45,046 nucleotides of DNA, from assembly GCA_009917405.1 (NCBI GenBank), contig QZED01000015.1, positions 1 to 45,046 on the forward strand, in the 5' to 3' direction. Shown here one piece after another: positions 41,990-45,046 of the stretch. How positions within the stretch are numbered: the stretch's first letter is position 1; the number at the start of each line of letters is the position of its first letter. Position numbers and translations under genes: made by a program. Origin of the DNA: a bacterium c-19. Lineage in GTDB: Bacteria > Bacillota_I > Bacilli_A > Erysipelotrichales > Erysipelotrichaceae. The notes under the pieces were generated by a model. That model was not told where the DNA came from, made no database searches, and worked only from the letters and a program-made list of their open reading frames with translations.

Positions 41990-43501
41990 CTAGTAGCCTA
42001 ATGCCTTCTTGACCTCAAGAAGCGCACGCATACTGGACTTTACGGAGAATGTCGCTCCGGAAACTACATCGTTCTTTTCCACTTCATTCAATGCAGAAAT
42101 GTCTTTTCCCTTGAATTGATCCAAATATTTTGCATTCAGAATCTTATCACCGAAATATTCAGTATCATTCATCGCAGTTACATTCACCGATACAATTGTT
42201 TTATTATCGGCTGCAATCGTAATTTCAAACTGATTCGGTTCAAACGGGTGTCCGTAATCCGGCATATTCGGACCTTCCTTCGCCGCAAAGCCCTCTGCTG
42301 TAATCTGATAAGTCGTTGAGCCGTCGGCATTTTTCACAGATCCGTCCAATTTCGCAGATAATGAATTTACATAATCATCACCCATCGCAATCATCTCAGT
42401 TTTCGGTTTTTCCGGTTTTTTAGGTTCCGCCGGAGTAATAGCCATATTCGCCAAATACACAGAGCCTAATCCCAACAAGCTAAGCACTGATAAGCTGATC
42501 CATGATTTCTTGATCAGTGCGCGCTGTTTACCGGAGAATGCCTGATCGATTGCCGGTGTCAGCATATTCATAATTAAAATGGAATACATGCAGCCTTCCG
42601 GCGCATTTGCCAATACGCGAATCAATACCGTGATAATACCGGCACCGAGTGCGAATACACATTTTCCCTGCTTGGTTGCCGGAGATGTGACGGGATCACT
42701 CAACATAAATACGGCACCGAATGCCACACCGCCCGTGCATACATGGAAAATCGGATACCACAGCCAATTACTCATACCACAGAACAAAGCCAATGCGGAT
42801 GATAATACAAAGATACTGCCTAAGTAAATGGTCGGTACACGCCAGTCAATGACCTTGCGAATCGCCAAAATCGCACCGAGTACCAACAGCAACAATGTAC
42901 TTGTTTCACCTAAGCCCCCCGGATACCAGCCAAGGAATAAATTCCACAGTCCGTCGAACTTATCAAGCAGCGTTGAAATCATCGTATCATTTAACGTCAG
43001 CCAGTTATAACCTGTCGCCATTGTCGAGATCGGTGTCGCACCGGTTGCGACATCCGCTACCTTAGAACCGGCAAAGCTCGCAAAAATAATCGCAAAGCCG
43101 ACCGCTGCCGGATTGAAGATATTTTGACCGAAGCCGCCGAACAGGATTCTGCCGACGAAAATCGCAAAGAAAGTTGCCATTCCCAGTGCATAAAGCTGTG
43201 TATCGACCGGACACATCAACACCAAAATAATCGCAGTGATCCATCCGAACGAGGAAGCCAAATACTTCTTCATATTCTCTTTTTTAAATAATGCCCAAGC
43301 AATTTCGGTCACAAATGTAACTCCCAGTGCCGTAGCCATCATCAATAATGCTTGAATCGCATATTCACTTCCGAATTCCTTGAAATAATAGAATAAGGAA
43401 AATGCATATACGATAAGTAATGCAATCGTCAGCTCTAACATCATACGCTTTGTACTTTGCTTCTGGCGCAGGTTAGGGCTTACACTGAATGTAAATTTCA
43501 T
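41990..43501 (-). CDS. rnfD: Rnf complex subunit D with fused RnfG-like FMN domain
   Basis: 503 residues; ordinary RnfD has about 310-350. The N-terminal part is normal RnfD: SPNLRQKQSTKRMMLELTIA, FGGFGQNIFNPAAVGFAI, CTGGVAFGAVFMLSDPVTSP with the threonine expected to carry FMN, and MNMLTPAIDQ. After the last helix (about 345-367) a proline-rich linker leads to an extracytoplasmic domain (about 380-503): FEITIAADNKTIVSVNV, then NDVVSGATFSVKSSMRALLE with S-G-A-T at 481-484. That is the FMN_bind motif of RnfG. Frame and codon use are continuous, so it is a real fusion. The complex would then carry two RnfG-type flavins plus that of RnfD. Confidence 0.93.
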   Translation of the reverse strand: MKFTFSVSPNLRQKQSTKRMMLELTIALLIVYAFSLFYYFKEFGSEYAIQALLMMATALGVTFVTEIAWALFKKENMKKYLASSFGWITAIILVLMCPVDTQLYALGMATFFAIFVGRILFGGFGQNIFNPAAVGFAIIFASFAGSKVADVATGATPISTMATGYNWLTLNDTMISTLLDKFDGLWNLFLGWYPGGLGETSTLLLLVLGAILAIRKVIDWRVPTIYLGSIFVLSSALALFCGMSNWLWYPIFHVCTGGVAFGAVFMLSDPVTSPATKQGKCVFALGAGIITVLIRVLANAPEGCMYSILIMNMLTPAIDQAFSGKQRALIKKSWISLSVLSLLGLGSVYLANMAITPAEPKKPEKPKTEMIAMGDDYVNSLSAKLDGSVKNADGSTTYQITAEGFAAKEGPNMPDYGHPFEPNQFEITIAADNKTIVSVNVTAMNDTEYFGDKILNAKYLDQFKGKDISALNEVEKNDVVSGATFSVKSSMRALLEVKKALGY

Positions 43502-43513
43502 ATTGTCCTCTCC

Positions 43514-44806
43514 TTATTTCTTCGCCATCGCAAGCTGGCGTTTTGCTTTTCTGACATTCTCGGTAACATCTAAGCGTGACGGGCAGATGTACGCACATAA
43601 GCCGCACTCGATGCAATCCATCGCATGAAGCTTTTCCATCATCGCCTGATTTTTAGCCTTAGCCGATTGTACAATTCGAACCGGCTGCAGACCAACCGGA
43701 CACACGTCACAACACTGACCGCAGCGCATACAAGCGACACTGTCATAACTCTTAGTCGCTAATACCGTGATCGCATTCATTTGACGCTCAGCGACAAACT
43801 TATCATTGACGATCGTCTTGCCCATCATTGCGCCTGCCGCAATCAGCTTAACATCTTCACATGTATAACCGCCGCAAGCTTCAATCAGCTCATTAGCCGG
43901 TACGCCGACAGGACAGTGTACATTGACCGGTTCCTTTACCGCATTACCGCTGACAGTCATGAGTGCAGTAATAATCGGTTCCCCATGCAATAATGCATTC
44001 GCAAACGCATATGCGGTAGATACGTTATTCACAATCGCACCTGCTTCAGAAGGAAGCTTCTGATAATCCTTTTTCATAACATAGCGAACAAGGGCGCGCT
44101 CCCAACCGATCGGATATACATCAGGAACTGCAAGAACTCTGACTCCGTTGATATTGGCAACCGCTGCCTCTACCTTTTTAATCATTTCGGTGTGCGTCTT
44201 TTTAATCGCAATGACAGCTTCCTCTGCCTGTGCCATTTTACGCATTGCCAAGATACCGACAAGGATTTCATCCAAATGGTATTCCATCGCAATATGATCG
44301 GCTGTGATATACGGCTCACATTCCGCCGCATCAATAATCAACTTTTTAATATCCTTGGCACTTTGATACTTTACATAGGTAGGAAAGCCTGCACCGCCTT
44401 GACCGATAATCCCGGCTTCCTTCATAAAAGCAATCAATTCTTCACGTGTAGCAGTTTGATAATCTAACGGTTGGAAGGGTAATTCCCGCTCCATCTTCCC
44501 GTCATTTTCAATCACTACATGATCCAAAGGCTTTAAAGACATGTGCATCAATTTCTGCACACCTTTTACCGTACCCGATACACTCGCATAGATTGGAATT
44601 TCCATACGATCCTTGCATACGGCAATTTTCGCTCCTACTTTTACGTGATCTCCCTCTTGAACCAATATTTCAAACTGTGTTGAATGACTGGCAAACATGG
44701 GAATGAACACCTGCGGTCCGGCCTTAACTTCCAAAATTGCTTTTTTGGACGTTAATTCCTTATAACCCGGTATATGATGACGCATTGATCCTAATAACAA
44801 TGACAT
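43514..44806 (-). CDS. rnfC: Rnf complex subunit C (NADH-binding, iron-sulfur)
   Basis: 430 residues; the cytoplasmic face subunit that binds NAD(H) and FMN. IGQGGAGFPTYVKYQSAKDI is the Nqo1-like nucleotide/FMN loop. Two [4Fe-4S] motifs lie near the C-terminus: CMRCGQCCDVCP and CIECGLCAYICP. The N-terminal barrel carries VFIPMFASHSTQFEILVQEG. I chose the ATG at 44806 with AAGGTG seven bases upstream, next to a GTG at 44809. It is the first gene of the operon, order C-D-G-E-A-small-B, with tight spacing. Confidence 0.95.
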   Translation of the reverse strand: MSLLLGSMRHHIPGYKELTSKKAILEVKAGPQVFIPMFASHSTQFEILVQEGDHVKVGAKIAVCKDRMEIPIYASVSGTVKGVQKLMHMSLKPLDHVVIENDGKMERELPFQPLDYQTATREELIAFMKEAGIIGQGGAGFPTYVKYQSAKDIKKLIIDAAECEPYITADHIAMEYHLDEILVGILAMRKMAQAEEAVIAIKKTHTEMIKKVEAAVANINGVRVLAVPDVYPIGWERALVRYVMKKDYQKLPSEAGAIVNNVSTAYAFANALLHGEPIITALMTVSGNAVKEPVNVHCPVGVPANELIEACGGYTCEDVKLIAAGAMMGKTIVNDKFVAERQMNAITVLATKSYDSVACMRCGQCCDVCPVGLQPVRIVQSAKAKNQAMMEKLHAMDCIECGLCAYICPSRLDVTENVRKAKRQLAMAKK

Positions 44807-44864
44807 CACTTTTCACCTTACCTTTCCGTTATGTGTCTGCTTCACTAATTTTGACACTAGTTTA

Positions 44865-44873
44865 ATTATAGCA
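44865..44873 (-). promoter_or_regulatory. rnf operon promoter
   Basis: Extended -10 TGCTATAAT on the minus strand (hexamer 44865-44870) with a modest -35 TTTGTA 17 bp upstream, about 60 bases before rnfC. The remaining bases to 45046 hold no recognisable gene. Confidence 0.65.
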
Positions 44874-45046
44874 TTTTCTACAACTGATACAAAGCGAAAT
44901 TTCATATTTTTAAGTTTTTCACAGCCTAAAAGCCGTCTGGTAATATTTCAAGAGAAAAAATGAAATAAAACAGATGGAAAGAGATAGGAAGTGATAAAGG
45001 AATGCGCACTTAAAAAGAACTCAAAGGAGAACGATTTTAAAAACTA

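Overview
The window looks like a chromosomal segment of a low-to-moderate GC Firmicute. The best guess is an Erysipelotrichia-type gut or oral anaerobe. The grounds are an Rnf membrane complex, FeoAB, PepC, AsnA, the TrhP1/TrhP2 pair, RqcH, Shine-Dalgarno sites of the AGGAGG type and TTGACA/TATAAT promoters. This assignment is inference; only about 38 bases of 16S rRNA are present. Nearly all genes and the 16S gene lie on the minus strand, which suggests the replication origin is beyond the right edge.

Layout. 1-3500: 5' end of a 16S rRNA gene with its promoter, about 1 kb without a convincing gene, then the serine operon serC-serA. 3600-5100: tRNA-Leu(CAA) and a membrane acyltransferase. 5360-8750: peptidase PepD, a lipoprotein, and a divergent pair made of a SPOR-like membrane protein and radC. 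8795-12390: a large membrane-anchored surface protein, then the wreck of an ABC exporter. 12388-16233: trhP1-trhP2-proS. 16467-20190: an AAA ATPase with altered catalytic motifs, an isoprenylcysteine-methyltransferase-like membrane protein and pepC. 20405-24852: tRNA-Cys and tRNA-Leu(TAA), a possible 45-residue ORF, feoA-feoB, a HAD phosphatase and an M15 peptidase with a peptidoglycan-binding domain.

24971-32136 is an accessory island: a type I restriction-modification operon in the order hsdM, a DUF4145-like gene, hsdS, hsdR. It is preceded by the broken remains of a small regulator. HsdS carries a 12-bp tandem repeat coding for TAEL, like the repeat that changes specificity in EcoR124I. 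32279-39472: rsmB, priA, gmk, rqcH and asnA.

39693-44806 is an rnf operon (C-D-G-E-A-x-B) that departs from the textbook form in three ways. RnfD carries an extra RnfG-like FMN domain. RnfB is only about 105 residues and lacks the ferredoxin domains. A 58-residue cysteine-rich single-pass membrane protein is coded between rnfA and rnfB. I consider the remodelled Rnf complex and the restriction island the best leads for something undescribed.
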